A stretch of DNA of 64,000 nt from DASXUX01 sp036504595 (GTDB taxonomy: Bacteria > Planctomycetota > SZUA-567 > H5-PLA8). The stretch covers positions 94,611 through 158,610 of the forward strand of contig DASXUX010000047.1 in NCBI GenBank assembly GCA_036504595.1, written 5' to 3'. The position numbers and the translations under genes were made by a program. The number at the start of each line of letters is the position of its first letter. Position 1 is the first letter of the stretch. Below are positions 1 to 8,657 of this stretch, in pieces. The notes beneath the pieces were generated by a model. It searched no databases and had not been told where the DNA came from. It was given only the letters and a program-made list of their open reading frames with translations.

Positions 1-9
1 GCCACAATC

Positions 10-44
10 CCCTTAACCCTGAACCCCGACTCCTGAACCCTGTC
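10..44. repeat. Heptamer tandem repeat, CCCTGAA family
   Basis: Five consecutive 7-base units can be read: CCCTTAA, CCCTGAA, CCCCGAC, TCCTGAA and CCCTGTC. The same family recurs at 4666-4751 and about 27090-27420. It lies downstream of the leftward cold-shock gene, beyond its terminator. Confidence 0.8.
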
Positions 45-54
45 CGTTCGACCC

Positions 55-83
55 AAACAAAAAGCGGGACTTTGCATCCCGCT
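55..83 (-). terminator. Rho-independent terminator of the cold-shock gene
   Basis: Read on the minus strand, a perfect 7-bp stem (AGCGGGA / TCCCGCT, plus-strand 63-69 and 77-83) with a 7-base loop is followed directly by a T-rich tract (TTTTGTTTG). It starts about 28 bases after the csp stop codon. Confidence 0.85.
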
Positions 84-110
84 GTTAGCTGCTTTTGGAA
101 GATGTAACGC

Positions 111-317
111 TTAAGCCTTGGGGCGAACCTTCGTAGCCTTCGGGCCCTTCGTGTCTTGCACAGACTCGTATTCGACCACTTGGCCTTCTTTCAGCGTGCG
201 AAAACCGTCCGCCTGGATCTCGCTGTGATGCACGAACAGGTCCTTACCGCCCTCATCGGGGGTGATGAACCCGAAGCCCTTCTGATCGTTGAACCACTTG
301 ACCTTGCCCGACGCCAT
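111..317 (-). CDS. cspA: Cold-shock protein (CspA family)
   Basis: A 68-residue single cold-shock domain: an OB-fold that binds single-stranded RNA/DNA and acts as an RNA chaperone. Both nucleic-acid-binding motifs are visible near the N-terminus, KGFGFI (RNP1) and DLFVHH (RNP2), and the length is normal for the family. Two ATGs lie in frame. An AAGGAG ribosome site sits 2 bases before the first and 8 bases before the second, so the second (MASGKVKWF) is chosen. The leader of about 130 bases between this gene and the kinase gene is A/T-rich, and cold-shock leaders are often structured, but no specific element was identified. A strong hairpin terminator follows. The gene is monocistronic. The family is certain; which paralogue it is cannot be told. 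Confidence 0.95.
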   Translation of the reverse strand: MASGKVKWFNDQKGFGFITPDEGGKDLFVHHSEIQADGFRTLKEGQVVEYESVQDTKGPKATKVRPKA

Positions 318-447
318 ACCCATATCTCCTTACGACTGCGGCTTAGCCCTGCGAACTAACCGTCCCCATTGGCCGATTTATGTAACAGGAGCCAATCCCT
401 CAACATATCGTTTTAAGCATATTTGTGGAGTGCATTTCGACCGATTT

Positions 448-1683
448 TTAGAAAATATTCCAAAAAACATTGAAGGTTTGCGCCAGCGCCCACGATACCG
501 TGCCGAGAACCGCCAACACCCCGGCACAACCGGCCGTTCTGCGAGGCTTCTTGCGCGGAATTCGCGGCGGGCGGATGGAGGAGCGATGCTGGTCGAGTGT
601 CGCGTTTAGCGGCTCTTCCTTCCGCAGTACGCGATCTATGTCGTCCATAAGTTCCTGCGCGGTCTGGTAGCGGTCTGCAGGCGCCTTTGCCATCAGCTTG
701 GTCACGACCTGAACTACACCCAGCGAAAGGTCCGGATTCAGGTCCGCCGGATTCTCAAGCTGTACTTCGAGATGCAACCGCATGATTTCAAGCGCGCTCG
801 GCGCTTCGAACGGCGTGTGGCCGGTCAGCATGTGGTAAAGCGTTCCGCCCAGCGCATACAGATCGGCCCGGTGATCGATATCCTTGTCGGCGCGCACTTG
901 CTCCGGAGAGATGTAATACGGCGTCCCGATGACCGCACCCGTCTGCGTGAGACTTTCCTCATCGAGAAACGACTTTGCCGTTCCAAAATCGCTGATCTTT
1001 GCGATGCCCTCGCGGCTAAAGAGGATGTTCTCCGGCTTGATGTCCCGGTGCACGATTCCCTTGCTGTGCGCGTGGAGAAGCCCCGCGGCAATATCGCGGC
1101 AGATGCGCAGACATTCGTCTTCGGGCAATTTGCCGCCCGCGTTCAGCAATCGAGTGCGCAGGGTGTCGCCCTCGACAAACTCCATCACCATGAACTGGAT
1201 GCCGCGGCTGACCCCCGCGTTGTGGCAGGCGACGATATTCGGATGCGAAAGCGACCCCGCCAGTTTGGCTTCGCGCTCGAAGCGTTCGGTGAATAGCGCG
1301 TTTGCCGCCAGGTTCCTGCGCAGAACTTTCAACGCAACGACCCGGTTGGCGAGCGTCTCCTGAGCCTTGTAGACAGAACCCATTCCACCTTCGCCGAGTT
1401 TGGACAGGAGCTTGTATTCGCCGAAATATTCCATCGGCAGAATCTTGTTGGCGTCCGCCGTGCGGCGTTTGCGCTGCTCAGATAAAACCTTCTTCACCTG
1501 TTCGACGTTGAGCAGGTTCATCATGATCAGCACTTCGCCGACCCGTGTCTTCCCGCCGCCCGCATGAAGCCCGCGCTGCTTGTCCAGGGCCATATCAAGC
1601 TGGCCCTTTGTGATTAGCCCCAGTTCGATGGCCAGTTCGCCGAATCGATGCTGCTGGCTTTGAAGTCCCGTCGGTGTGTGCAT
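448..1683 (-). CDS. Membrane-anchored Ser/Thr protein kinase (Hanks type)
   Basis: A eukaryote-like Ser/Thr kinase of about 411 residues. Numbered from the upstream in-frame TTG at 1740, residues 33-90 hold two copies of the GELxxxxGLIT..QLxxAL pattern seen in GspE/MshE N-terminal domains. The kinase domain (about 107-370) has the glycine loop GEGGMGSVY, the VALK lysine (about 138), HRDIKPEN (231-238), DFG (251-253) and SPEQ in the activation segment. One hydrophobic segment close to the C-terminus probably anchors it, with the kinase domain in the cytoplasm. The ATG at 1683 is preferred because the upstream TTG is itself the -35 box of a promoter and would leave 6 bases to the divergent DUF4254 gene. 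Substrates are unknown. A fragment of a related kinase lies at 55353-55520. Confidence 0.93.
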   Translation of the reverse strand: MHTPTGLQSQQHRFGELAIELGLITKGQLDMALDKQRGLHAGGGKTRVGEVLIMMNLLNVEQVKKVLSEQRKRRTADANKILPMEYFGEYKLLSKLGEGGMGSVYKAQETLANRVVALKVLRRNLAANALFTERFEREAKLAGSLSHPNIVACHNAGVSRGIQFMVMEFVEGDTLRTRLLNAGGKLPEDECLRICRDIAAGLLHAHSKGIVHRDIKPENILFSREGIAKISDFGTAKSFLDEESLTQTGAVIGTPYYISPEQVRADKDIDHRADLYALGGTLYHMLTGHTPFEAPSALEIMRLHLEVQLENPADLNPDLSLGVVQVVTKLMAKAPADRYQTAQELMDDIDRVLRKEEPLNATLDQHRSSIRPPRIPRKKPRRTAGCAGVLAVLGTVSWALAQTFNVFWNIF

Positions 1684-1713
1684 GCCTGTGCGTCGATTCC
1701 TTGGTATCTGGTC

Positions 1714-1740
1714 ATTGTATCCAAAGATCGCCTGTGTCAA
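1714..1740 (-). promoter_or_regulatory. Predicted sigma-70 promoter of the kinase gene
   Basis: On the minus strand TTGACA (1740-1735) is followed after 15 bases by TACAAT (1719-1714). Both boxes are near consensus; the spacer is short by two bases. Transcription would start about 25 bases before the ATG at 1683. Confidence 0.5.
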
Positions 1741-1746
1741 AATCGC

Positions 1747-2382
1747 ATGACGAAACGTACAAGGAGGGATCGACCATTGTCGCAGCCAACTTTGCCGTCC
1801 TCAAGGGAGATCGCACGGCTTCAAACTCGACTGACGCAGGCCTGGCACGGCGGCGAAAATGCTGAGGCGCAAAATAGCGCCCTTCTGTCGCTGATCGAAC
1901 GCCAGCACCGCAGCAACTTCGACTTGTGGCACGAAGAAGACAAAGCTCGCGCTCCCGATGCCACCGACGCGCAAGTCGCGACGGTCAAGCGAGCCATCGA
2001 CAAGATTAATCAGCAGCGCAACGATCAGATCGAGAAAATTGATGATTTCCTGCTCGAACAGCTCAAAGAGGTGAAACCGGCGCCCAGCGCGCCCTGGAAC
2101 AGCGAAACTCCCGGCGGCATCATCGACCGCCTCTCGATTATCAGCCTGAAGATTTATCACATGCAGGAACAGGTCGATCGCCCCGACGCCTCTGCGCAAC
2201 ACCGCCAGAACGCCCAGCAACGCCTGAGCATTCTTCTTGCGCAACAAAATGATCTGACCACTGCGCTCGGTCTGTTGCTCGAAGATTTGCGCGGCGGCCG
2301 CAAGCAGATGAAGGTCTACCGTCAGTTCAAGATGTATAATGATCCGAACTACAACCCTGCGATTTATGGGGTGAAGAAGTAG
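1747..2382 (+). CDS. DUF4254 family protein
   Basis: A 211-residue soluble protein. The DUF4254 signature is visible in the first half: an RQHRSNFDLWHEEDKAR stretch followed by a VKRAIDKINQQRND helix. The rest is helical and rich in Gln, Arg and Glu. The open frame extends upstream to 1648, but that part overlaps the divergent kinase gene and its promoter, so the ATG at 1747 is used; an AAGGAGG sequence lies just inside the coding region rather than before it. The molecular function of DUF4254 is not established; in other genomes members often sit near cell-envelope or lipid genes. No signal peptide is seen. Confidence 0.85.
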   Translation: MTKRTRRDRPLSQPTLPSSREIARLQTRLTQAWHGGENAEAQNSALLSLIERQHRSNFDLWHEEDKARAPDATDAQVATVKRAIDKINQQRNDQIEKIDDFLLEQLKEVKPAPSAPWNSETPGGIIDRLSIISLKIYHMQEQVDRPDASAQHRQNAQQRLSILLAQQNDLTTALGLLLEDLRGGRKQMKVYRQFKMYNDPNYNPAIYGVKK

Positions 2383-2390
2383 TCGGGTCG

Positions 2391-2475
2391 TCTGGTGTCT
2401 GGTATTCTCGTGTCTGGTGTGCGGTAGTTTGGTCGTTTCCGCTAGCGAATGACCAATGACTAACGACCAATGACC
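2391..2475. repeat. Heptamer repeats, TCTGGTG and AATGACC families
   Basis: The left block (2391-2432) has six degenerate heptamers such as TCTGGTG, TCTGGTA and GTCTGGT. The right block (2448-2475) has AATGACC, AATGACT, AACGACC and AATGACC. In reverse the right block reads (TTGGTCA)n, the same unit as a heptamer repeat known from cyanobacteria. It fills the gap between the DUF4254 and M16 genes. Confidence 0.75.
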
Positions 2476-2487
2476 AACGGAGTTTCC

Positions 2488-4656
2488 ATGCGTTTATCCA
2501 AGACCTGTGCTTTTGCATTCGCTGTGCTGGCGGCGGTTTCTGTCGTGGCTGGGGAAGGGGATGGCGAGCGCGCGATCGTGCCGCCGTTCAAGCCCTGGAA
2601 AGAAGTGCAAAGCCCGGAGCTCAAAGCGTTCAACGCCCCGGTTGCCGAACGTTTCGAACTGCCCAACGGCATGATCCTGTTCTTGCTCGAAGATCATGAA
2701 CTTCCGCTGATCGAACTGTCGATGACCACGCGCTTCGGCGACATTCATGAACCCGCTGGACAGAACGGTATCGGCGACGCCGTCGCGACCGTGATGCGCA
2801 GCGGCGGAAGCGAAAAATATCCCGGCGATAAGCTCGACCAGATCCTCGAAGACATGGCCGCCGAGATGCGAGTCGGCGTCAGCACCGATTCGGGTTCGGC
2901 CAGCCTCTCATGCCTGCGCGAAGACTTCGACAAAGGCCTCGGCATCTTCATCGACGTGCTGCGGCGCCCGCTCTTCCCCGAAGACAAGATCGATCTGTAT
3001 CTCTCGCAGGCTCGCACCGCGATCAGCAAGCGCAACGACTCGCCGCATTCCATCTCCGGCCGCGAATTCCGCCGCGCTCTGTACGGCGAGAAAAGCCCGT
3101 ACGCCAAAGTCACCGAATATGCGGATTTGAATCGTATCAATCGCGAATCGATGCAGCAGTACCACAAGGACTTCTTCCATCCGAACATGTTCATCATGGG
3201 GATTGTCGGCGACTTCAAGAAAGCCGAAATGCTTGATAAGATCAAACAAGCCTTTGCCGACTGGCCCGCGGAAAAGGTCGCGCTTCCGCAAGTCGAACAA
3301 ATCTCCACGAACCACAAGAAGAAGATTCTGTTCGTGGAACGCCCGCGGCTGAATCAGACGACGTTCGTCATGGGCCACACGCTCGATCTGCTCAGGAACA
3401 GCAAAGATTATCCCGCGATCCAGGTGCTCAACGAGGTGCTTTCCGGTGGCATGTCCGCGCGCATGTTCACTGAGGTCCGGACGAAGAAAGGCCTGGCGTA
3501 TTCCGTGTGGGGTTACGCCGGAATCCAGTACGACCGGCCCGGCACGTTTTATTGCATGGCGCTGACGCGCAACGAACAGACCCTCGATGCCATCGACGCC
3601 GTCCGCCTGGAAGTCGAGCGCATGCGCGAATCCGGCATCACTGAAAACGAACTCCAGGAGGCGCGCGAGCATATTCTCAACTCGTTCGTCTTCAACTTCG
3701 ATTCGCCCTCCAAAATCATCGGCCGGCAGATCACGTATGAGTTCTACAAATACCCGATGAACTTCGCCGAGACGCTTCTCGAAGCGATCAAGAAGGTCAG
3801 CGTCGAAGATGTCAATAAGGCCGCCAAGAAGTATCTCGACCCCGAAAAGTTCGTGCTGCTCGGCGTCGGCACAACCGCGGGAATGGACGAAGCCAAATCG
3901 ATGCGCGGCCTGAAAGACGTGCAGATGGTGGACGTGACGATTCCCATCCCGCGCACCGAGCCGATGGTCATCGATCCCAAGCGCGAACAGGACGGCAAGC
4001 GCATCCTGGCCGAATGCCTGAAGGCCGCCGGTGGCGTCGAAGCCTTCCGCAAAGTCCACAGCGTGCGCGCCGACGTGGTGCTCGATCACAAAGGCTACAA
4101 ACTGAAGGCATGCCTGCGCAGCTCGTCGCTCGATTGCGTTCGTGTGGATGTGGCTGGACCCTTTGGCGCGATCACACAGGTGATGACGAAAGATTCCGCA
4201 TGGAAGGCCTCCGGCAATTCAGTCAGCGATCTCAAGCCCGCCGAGGCGCGCAAAAACCTGCGCACGCTGCTGCATTCCGATCTGGGCCTGATGCGCGTGC
4301 TCGCCGCCGGCCAGGAAGGCTACAACGTTCAAGTGCTCGAACCCACTCGCGACGGCGACCGGCAACTGGTCGGTGTGGAAATCGAATCGCAATCGCTCGG
4401 CCGCATCAAAATCTGGTTTGATGCGGAAAAGAAACTGATCTATCGCATTCGCTACGTCGCCGATGGTGTGCAGAAAGAATATGACAAACTCTTCAGCGAC
4501 CACGAGACATTCGGCGGCATAACCCTGGCGCGCACGATTGTGGATAAAGACCCCGCCGGCCCCAAGCAGATCGACATGAAGAATGTCCAGCTCAACCCAG
4601 CCCTGGACGCCGCGCTCTTCGCCCGCCCGGAGAAAGCGACACCGCCGCCGGAGTGA
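2488..4656 (+). CDS. M16-family protein lacking the zinc motif, with C-terminal LolA-like domain
   Basis: An exported protein of 722 residues. A signal peptide is plain (RLSKTCAFAFAVLAAVSVVAG). Residues about 60-490 are a full M16 (pitrilysin/insulinase-like) pair of halves. The usual HxxEH zinc motif is replaced: the aligned position, about residues 94-100, reads GIGDAVATVM, with no His or Glu ligands. The second half keeps the GGMSARMFTEVRTKKGLAYS region typical of the substrate-chamber half. In two-gene M16 systems one partner is non-catalytic in this way, but no catalytic partner gene is adjacent. The last 230 residues resemble outer-membrane lipoprotein-sorting (LolA-like) folds. The ATG at 2488 has GGAG five bases upstream; an ATG at 2470 lies inside the heptamer repeat and is rejected. 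The site is probably periplasmic. Confidence 0.88.
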   Translation: MRLSKTCAFAFAVLAAVSVVAGEGDGERAIVPPFKPWKEVQSPELKAFNAPVAERFELPNGMILFLLEDHELPLIELSMTTRFGDIHEPAGQNGIGDAVATVMRSGGSEKYPGDKLDQILEDMAAEMRVGVSTDSGSASLSCLREDFDKGLGIFIDVLRRPLFPEDKIDLYLSQARTAISKRNDSPHSISGREFRRALYGEKSPYAKVTEYADLNRINRESMQQYHKDFFHPNMFIMGIVGDFKKAEMLDKIKQAFADWPAEKVALPQVEQISTNHKKKILFVERPRLNQTTFVMGHTLDLLRNSKDYPAIQVLNEVLSGGMSARMFTEVRTKKGLAYSVWGYAGIQYDRPGTFYCMALTRNEQTLDAIDAVRLEVERMRESGITENELQEAREHILNSFVFNFDSPSKIIGRQITYEFYKYPMNFAETLLEAIKKVSVEDVNKAAKKYLDPEKFVLLGVGTTAGMDEAKSMRGLKDVQMVDVTIPIPRTEPMVIDPKREQDGKRILAECLKAAGGVEAFRKVHSVRADVVLDHKGYKLKACLRSSSLDCVRVDVAGPFGAITQVMTKDSAWKASGNSVSDLKPAEARKNLRTLLHSDLGLMRVLAAGQEGYNVQVLEPTRDGDRQLVGVEIESQSLGRIKIWFDAEKKLIYRIRYVADGVQKEYDKLFSDHETFGGITLARTIVDKDPAGPKQIDMKNVQLNPALDAALFARPEKATPPPE

Positions 4657-4665
4657 ACAACGGCG

Positions 4666-4751
4666 GGGTTCAGGGTCCAGGATTCGGGGTTCGGTTGTGC
4701 ATTGTCATAGGCTTTCGCCTGAGCCCTGACCCCTGAACCCTAGACCCTGCC
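4666..4751. repeat. Inverted heptamer repeat between convergent genes
   Basis: Left arm (4666-4693): GGGTTCA, GGGTCCA, GGATTCG, GGGTTCG. Right arm (4724-4751): CCCTGAC, CCCTGAA, CCCTAGA, CCCTGCC. The arms are complementary and would fold into a long imperfect hairpin between the convergent M16 gene and the 4754 gene, so the element could act as a two-way terminator. Confidence 0.75.
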
Positions 4752-4753
4752 GT

Positions 4754-5497
4754 TTAGATAATTCGCCCCGAGACCCACGCGCTGCACTGCAGCACGCCGC
4801 CAACTTTCGCGCCTTTGGGAAGCAACTCCGGATCGGCAACCACGTCAATTTCGCCGACAGAGTTCCGAATCCGCATCCACCAGAAGCGCGCTTTGCTCGT
4901 GGGATTGAGGATCTGTTCGCAATCTAAAATCACGCCGCAGATCATGGCCGTTGCGGCAGGCTCTGCGCCGGTCTTGCGCCCCTTCTCGTTCAAGCCAACG
5001 GGCATGAAGGCGTCAATGGAAAGCCGGCTGTTGGAGCGTGTGCTGGCGGCACGAAACTCGGCCTCGCTGGGTGCAACAACGCACTGCTGAGCGAAAGCGG
5101 TCAACTGCACAGACGAGATCACCGGCAGTTTGAGTTCGGAATGCGCGTGGAAGTTCGGCGTGTCGAAGACAAAACGGAAGGTCCCGTGAATCTGCTCGTT
5201 GCCATACGGCTGCGCCAGCGCCACGAACCCGCCATCCATGGGAAATCCCGCGCGATGGACGCGCTTTTCCAGCCCGGCGCTGGTGCGCGTTTTTCCCGAG
5301 AAATGCGGATTCATGCCGATGAGTTCCTCGTTGGGTGTGAGCTGAATCCACAACTCGATGCCGCTGCCGAGCGCCCAGACGATGTACGTTCCCTTCTCGC
5401 AGCGCGTGGCTCGTCCGTTCTGAAAACACTTGCGCGCCAGCGCTTCCAGTTCAGCGCCCGTCTGCGTGAATCCAATATCGGACAGGTTCGTAGCCAT
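4754..5497 (-). CDS. Conserved-looking hypothetical protein
   Basis: A 247-residue protein with no signal peptide or membrane segment, so probably cytoplasmic. It is mostly beta-strand in character. The C-terminal third (IDVVADPELLPKGAKVGG and on) has the look of a small OB-like or SH3-like barrel. No catalytic motif was recognised. On the minus strand GGGAGGG precedes two candidate starts, ATGCCG (2 bases away) and ATGGCT (8 bases away); the second gives normal spacing and is chosen. It is convergent with the M16 gene and divergent from nadE. Function unknown. Confidence 0.75.
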   Translation of the reverse strand: MATNLSDIGFTQTGAELEALARKCFQNGRATRCEKGTYIVWALGSGIELWIQLTPNEELIGMNPHFSGKTRTSAGLEKRVHRAGFPMDGGFVALAQPYGNEQIHGTFRFVFDTPNFHAHSELKLPVISSVQLTAFAQQCVVAPSEAEFRAASTRSNSRLSIDAFMPVGLNEKGRKTGAEPAATAMICGVILDCEQILNPTSKARFWWMRIRNSVGEIDVVADPELLPKGAKVGGVLQCSAWVSGRII

Positions 5498-5562
5498 CGG
5501 CATATCCCTCCCGACCGGACATTGTAGCGCAATCCTCATCGATTGCGTACCGGAAACATGTG

Positions 5563-5584
5563 GGGCAGGCTGTTTAGCCTGCCC
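5563..5584. repeat. Perfect hairpin in the gap upstream of nadE
   Basis: GGGCAGGCT (5563-5571) and AGCCTGCCC (5576-5584) form a 9-bp stem with a 4-base loop. No T-run follows on either side, so it is not a standard terminator. Its form resembles a REP-like intergenic palindrome; a similar one lies at 20129-20150. Confidence 0.6.
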
Positions 5585-5647
5585 TTCCGTTCGGACTTCG
5601 GATTTTGCTTTTTCGACGCCGTTTTCCCGCTATCGTTGTCCTGCCGT

Positions 5648-5677
5648 TTGACAGACGCCCATGCAAAGTGTTATAAT
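5648..5677 (+). promoter_or_regulatory. Sigma-70 promoter of nadE
   Basis: Consensus TTGACA (5648-5653), an 18-base spacer and consensus TATAAT (5672-5677). Transcription should start near 5684, giving a leader of about 14 bases before the ATG at 5698. Confidence 0.8.
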
Positions 5678-5697
5678 AACACTAAGCGGAGGTGGAT

Positions 5698-7674
5698 ATG
5701 CAACTGCTCAAGGTCGCCGCCGGTGTGCTGAACCAGACCCCTCTGGATTGGGCCGGCAACAAAGAGAACATCCTCGGCGCAATCGCGCAGGCGCGCGAGC
5801 AGGGCGCGAGTATTCTCTGTCTGCCCGAAATGTGCATTTGTGGCTACGGCTGCGAGGACGCGTTTCACTCCCCCGGCCTGCATCGCACCGCATGGGACAT
5901 TTTGAGGGAACTCGTCCCGGCGACCCGCGGCATGATCGTCTCTCTCGGGCTGCCGGTCTTCCATCAGAACGCGCTGTTCAACGCCGCGTGCCTCGTCGCC
6001 GACGGTCAAATTCTGGGCTTTGTGGCGAAACGGTTTCTGGCAGGAGACGGGATTCATTACGAACCGCGCTGGTTCAAGCCCTGGCCCGGCGGCGTGCGTT
6101 CGAGCATCGAAATCGCCGGTGAGCGGTTTCCGATCGGCGATCTGTATTTCGATTGTGGCGGCGTGAAAATCGGCTTTGAGATTTGCGAGGACGCGTGGGT
6201 TGCTAAGCGCCCCGGCGGTAGCCTGGCCCTCGAAGGAATCGACGTACTGCTCAACCCAAGCGCCAGCCATTTCGCGTTCGGTAAAATGGACGTGCGCAAG
6301 CGCTTCGTGCTGGAAGGATCGCGCGCCTTCGGCGTCAGCTACGTCTACGCGAATCTCCTGGGAAACGAATCGGGCCGGGTCATCTACGACGGCGGCGCGA
6401 TCATCGCCTCCGGCGGACGGATCATCGCGCTGGGGCCGCGCTTCGCCCTGGGCGGCTACAGCGTCACGACAGCGGTGGTCGATCTGGACGCCACGCGCAT
6501 GAGCCAGGCGCGCACGGGCAGCTTCATGCCGCAGATCGGCGCCACGCAGGACAACGTGGTGCGAACGGAATTCTCGTTCCCTGAAGTTGCGCCTTCCTGC
6601 GAGCCAGCCGCCGCGGAGGAATGGGAACACACGCCCTACGTCAAGGGAGAGGAGTTTACGCGAGCGGTCACGCTGGCGTTGTTTGACTACATGCGCAAAA
6701 GCCGTTCGCGCGGCTTCGTCGTTTCGCTGAGCGGCGGGGCGGATTCGTCCGCCGTCTGCTGCCTGGTCGCGTTGATGGTGCAGCGCGCAAAGCAGGAACT
6801 CGGCCCGCAAGGCGCTCTGAAAACACTCTCGTATTGGAGCGATCTGCAAACTCTGGACGTGCGCCGGATGCTCACCTGTATCTACCAGGGAACCGAAAAC
6901 AGTTCGTCCGCCGGCCGCGATTCCGCACGGCAGCTCGCCGCAGCGCTCGGCGCACGCTACATGGAGTTCGACATCGGCGACATCGTCAAGGATTACGTGG
7001 GCATGGTTTCGGCGAGCGCGCAGCGGTCGATCACGTGGGATGCGGACGACATCGCACTGCAGAACATTCAAGCGCGCGTGCGCGCTCCGGGCGTATGGAT
7101 GATCGCGAATCTACAGAACTCGCTGCTGCTGGCCACCAGCGACCGCTCCGAAACCGCCGTGGGATATTGCACCATGGACGGCGACACGTGTGGCGGACTG
7201 GCTCCGATCGCGGGCATCGACAAACATTTTCTGCGGCAGTGGCTGCGCTGGATGGAAACCGCCGGCCCTCACGGCTTGCAGCCGATTCCCACGCTAGCAG
7301 CCGTGAACGCGCTCGTGCCGACACCCGAACTGCGTCCGTTGACGATGCAGCAGACAGCCGAGCACGACTTGATGCCATACGATCTGCTTGACGCCGTGGA
7401 GCGCGCCGTGATCCGAGACAAGAAGACGCCTGTGGATGCGTTCCAGCTTCTGCATGTGCAATTCCCGCACTTTCCGCCGAAGCTGCTGGCCGGATGGATC
7501 GAGCGCTTCTTCCGGCTGTGGTGCCGCAACCAGTGGAAACGCGAACGCTACGCGCCGTCGTTCCATCTGGATGACGAGAATCTGGATCCAAAAACGTGGT
7601 GCCGCTTCCCTATTTTGTCGGGAAATTACGATCGCGAACTGTCACAGTTGCGGGCGCTGGTTGGCGAGCTATAG
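5698..7674 (+). CDS. nadE: Glutamine-dependent NAD(+) synthetase
   Basis: A 658-residue two-domain enzyme that makes NAD+ from deamido-NAD+, ATP and glutamine. The N-terminal nitrilase-like glutaminase domain (1-280) carries the Glu-Lys-Cys triad regions: LPEMCICGYGCED, the Lys in AKRFLAGDGIHYEPRWF, and the Cys in GFEICEDAW. The C-terminal synthetase domain (from about 320) has the ATP-pyrophosphatase P-loop SLSGGADSS. Length fits glutamine-dependent NadE. The ATG at 5698 has GGAGG five bases upstream; an in-frame GTG at 5692 overlaps that site and is rejected. It has its own consensus promoter and a very short leader. The next gene (FHA-DUF4388) lies 93 bases downstream behind a heptamer repeat. 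Confidence 0.95.
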   Translation: MQLLKVAAGVLNQTPLDWAGNKENILGAIAQAREQGASILCLPEMCICGYGCEDAFHSPGLHRTAWDILRELVPATRGMIVSLGLPVFHQNALFNAACLVADGQILGFVAKRFLAGDGIHYEPRWFKPWPGGVRSSIEIAGERFPIGDLYFDCGGVKIGFEICEDAWVAKRPGGSLALEGIDVLLNPSASHFAFGKMDVRKRFVLEGSRAFGVSYVYANLLGNESGRVIYDGGAIIASGGRIIALGPRFALGGYSVTTAVVDLDATRMSQARTGSFMPQIGATQDNVVRTEFSFPEVAPSCEPAAAEEWEHTPYVKGEEFTRAVTLALFDYMRKSRSRGFVVSLSGGADSSAVCCLVALMVQRAKQELGPQGALKTLSYWSDLQTLDVRRMLTCIYQGTENSSSAGRDSARQLAAALGARYMEFDIGDIVKDYVGMVSASAQRSITWDADDIALQNIQARVRAPGVWMIANLQNSLLLATSDRSETAVGYCTMDGDTCGGLAPIAGIDKHFLRQWLRWMETAGPHGLQPIPTLAAVNALVPTPELRPLTMQQTAEHDLMPYDLLDAVERAVIRDKKTPVDAFQLLHVQFPHFPPKLLAGWIERFFRLWCRNQWKRERYAPSFHLDDENLDPKTWCRFPILSGNYDRELSQLRALVGEL

Positions 7675-7678
7675 TTAG

Positions 7679-7720
7679 TGAGTGGTGGCTGGTGAGTGGT
7701 GGCTGGTGGTCGATGGTTCA
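7679..7720. repeat. Heptamer repeat, TGAGTGG/TGGCTGG family
   Basis: Six 7-base units: TGAGTGG, TGGCTGG, TGAGTGG, TGGCTGG, TGGTCGA, TGGTTCA. It starts 5 bases after the nadE stop codon. Confidence 0.75.
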
Positions 7721-7767
7721 TGAAGCGTTGAGCCAACTCGCCACACGAAGTTTCTGCGGAGCAGTTA

Positions 7768-8574
7768 ATGCCTGTTGAACCGATCGCATTTCTCCTGGGG
7801 CTGGGAAGCCGGCCGATACCGCTTGTGCCGGGCTCCGTCGTCACGTTGGGGCGCGACGCTCAAAACACCATTCCCATAGACGACGCGCTGGCCAGCCGTC
7901 AGCACGCCTGTATTCACTGCGAAAACAACAGCGTTCTGGTCAGCGACATGGGTTCGCGAAATGGCACCTTCGTCAACGATCAGCGCGTCAATGGAGCTGA
8001 GCGCGTGGCGCTGCGGAGCGATGACCGCATTCGCATTGGCGGGAAGGTGCTGCATTTTGTCAGCACTCAGGCGGGGATGGAGCCGCGCAAGGCCGCGCAG
8101 AAGTGGGCCGCGCAATGCGCCCAGATGCAGACGATCGACAACGCGGTTTACTTCAAAGACGGAAAAGTCGTGACGCAGTCTGCCCCCAAAACGGCGACGG
8201 TGCCAGTAACCCCGGAACATACACAGCCTGTCGGCGAAGATACGACATCAGCGGCCTTGTCGGGCTCACTGGAAGGCGGCTGCTTGCCGCAAATCATGCA
8301 GTATATCCATACTGCTGCGCTCACCGGCGCCCTGCGCGTTCTTGGGAAACGCAATGGCTCGATCCTCTTTCTAAATGGTCAGCTCCACGCGGCTACCAAT
8401 GGCGCACAGGCGGGAGTGGACGCCGTGTACGGCTGCGCGCGCGAAACGGAAGGAAAATTCGCCTTCGAACGCTTCGAGCCCGCGCAGATTGAGTCCGTGC
8501 CGAAGACGATCACGCTGGGCACGATCAATGTGATCTTCGAATGCTGCCGCCAAATGGACGAATCGAATAAGTAA
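7768..8574 (+). CDS. FHA domain protein with C-terminal DUF4388
   Basis: A 268-residue cytoplasmic protein. Residues about 15-95 are a forkhead-associated domain, which binds phosphothreonine peptides, with the conserved GRD, SRQHA, and SRNGTFVN motifs all intact. A variable linker follows. Residues about 160-260 form a DUF4388 (PATAN-like) domain, beginning SGSLEGGCLPQIMQYIH and containing GALRVLGKRNGSILF. FHA-DUF4388 proteins are thought to be signalling adaptors next to Ser/Thr kinases, and a plausible upstream kinase is encoded at 448-1683, though not in the same operon. The start has GGAG six bases upstream. The DUF4388 role is inferred from its family only. Confidence 0.9.
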   Translation: MPVEPIAFLLGLGSRPIPLVPGSVVTLGRDAQNTIPIDDALASRQHACIHCENNSVLVSDMGSRNGTFVNDQRVNGAERVALRSDDRIRIGGKVLHFVSTQAGMEPRKAAQKWAAQCAQMQTIDNAVYFKDGKVVTQSAPKTATVPVTPEHTQPVGEDTTSAALSGSLEGGCLPQIMQYIHTAALTGALRVLGKRNGSILFLNGQLHAATNGAQAGVDAVYGCARETEGKFAFERFEPAQIESVPKTITLGTINVIFECCRQMDESNK

Positions 8575-8648
8575 TGGTGAGTGGTACTTGGTGAGTGGTG
8601 AGTGGTACTCCGTGAGCGTCACCACTCACTACTCACCACTCCACCACC
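8575..8648. repeat. Inverted heptamer repeat, TGGTGAG family
   Basis: Left arm: TGGTGAG, TGGTACT, TGGTGAG, TGGTGAG, TGGTACT (8575-8609). Right arm: CACTCAC, TACTCAC, CACTCCA, ending near 8648. It overlaps the FHA gene end by no more than the stop-codon boundary and separates convergent genes, so a terminator-like hairpin is possible. Confidence 0.75.
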
Positions 8649-8657
8649 GACCAAACT

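Noticed and set aside
10..44. CCCTGAA repeats as telomere-like sequence
   Set aside because: They lie in the middle of a continuous chromosome segment, are short and degenerate, and are one of many heptamer families.
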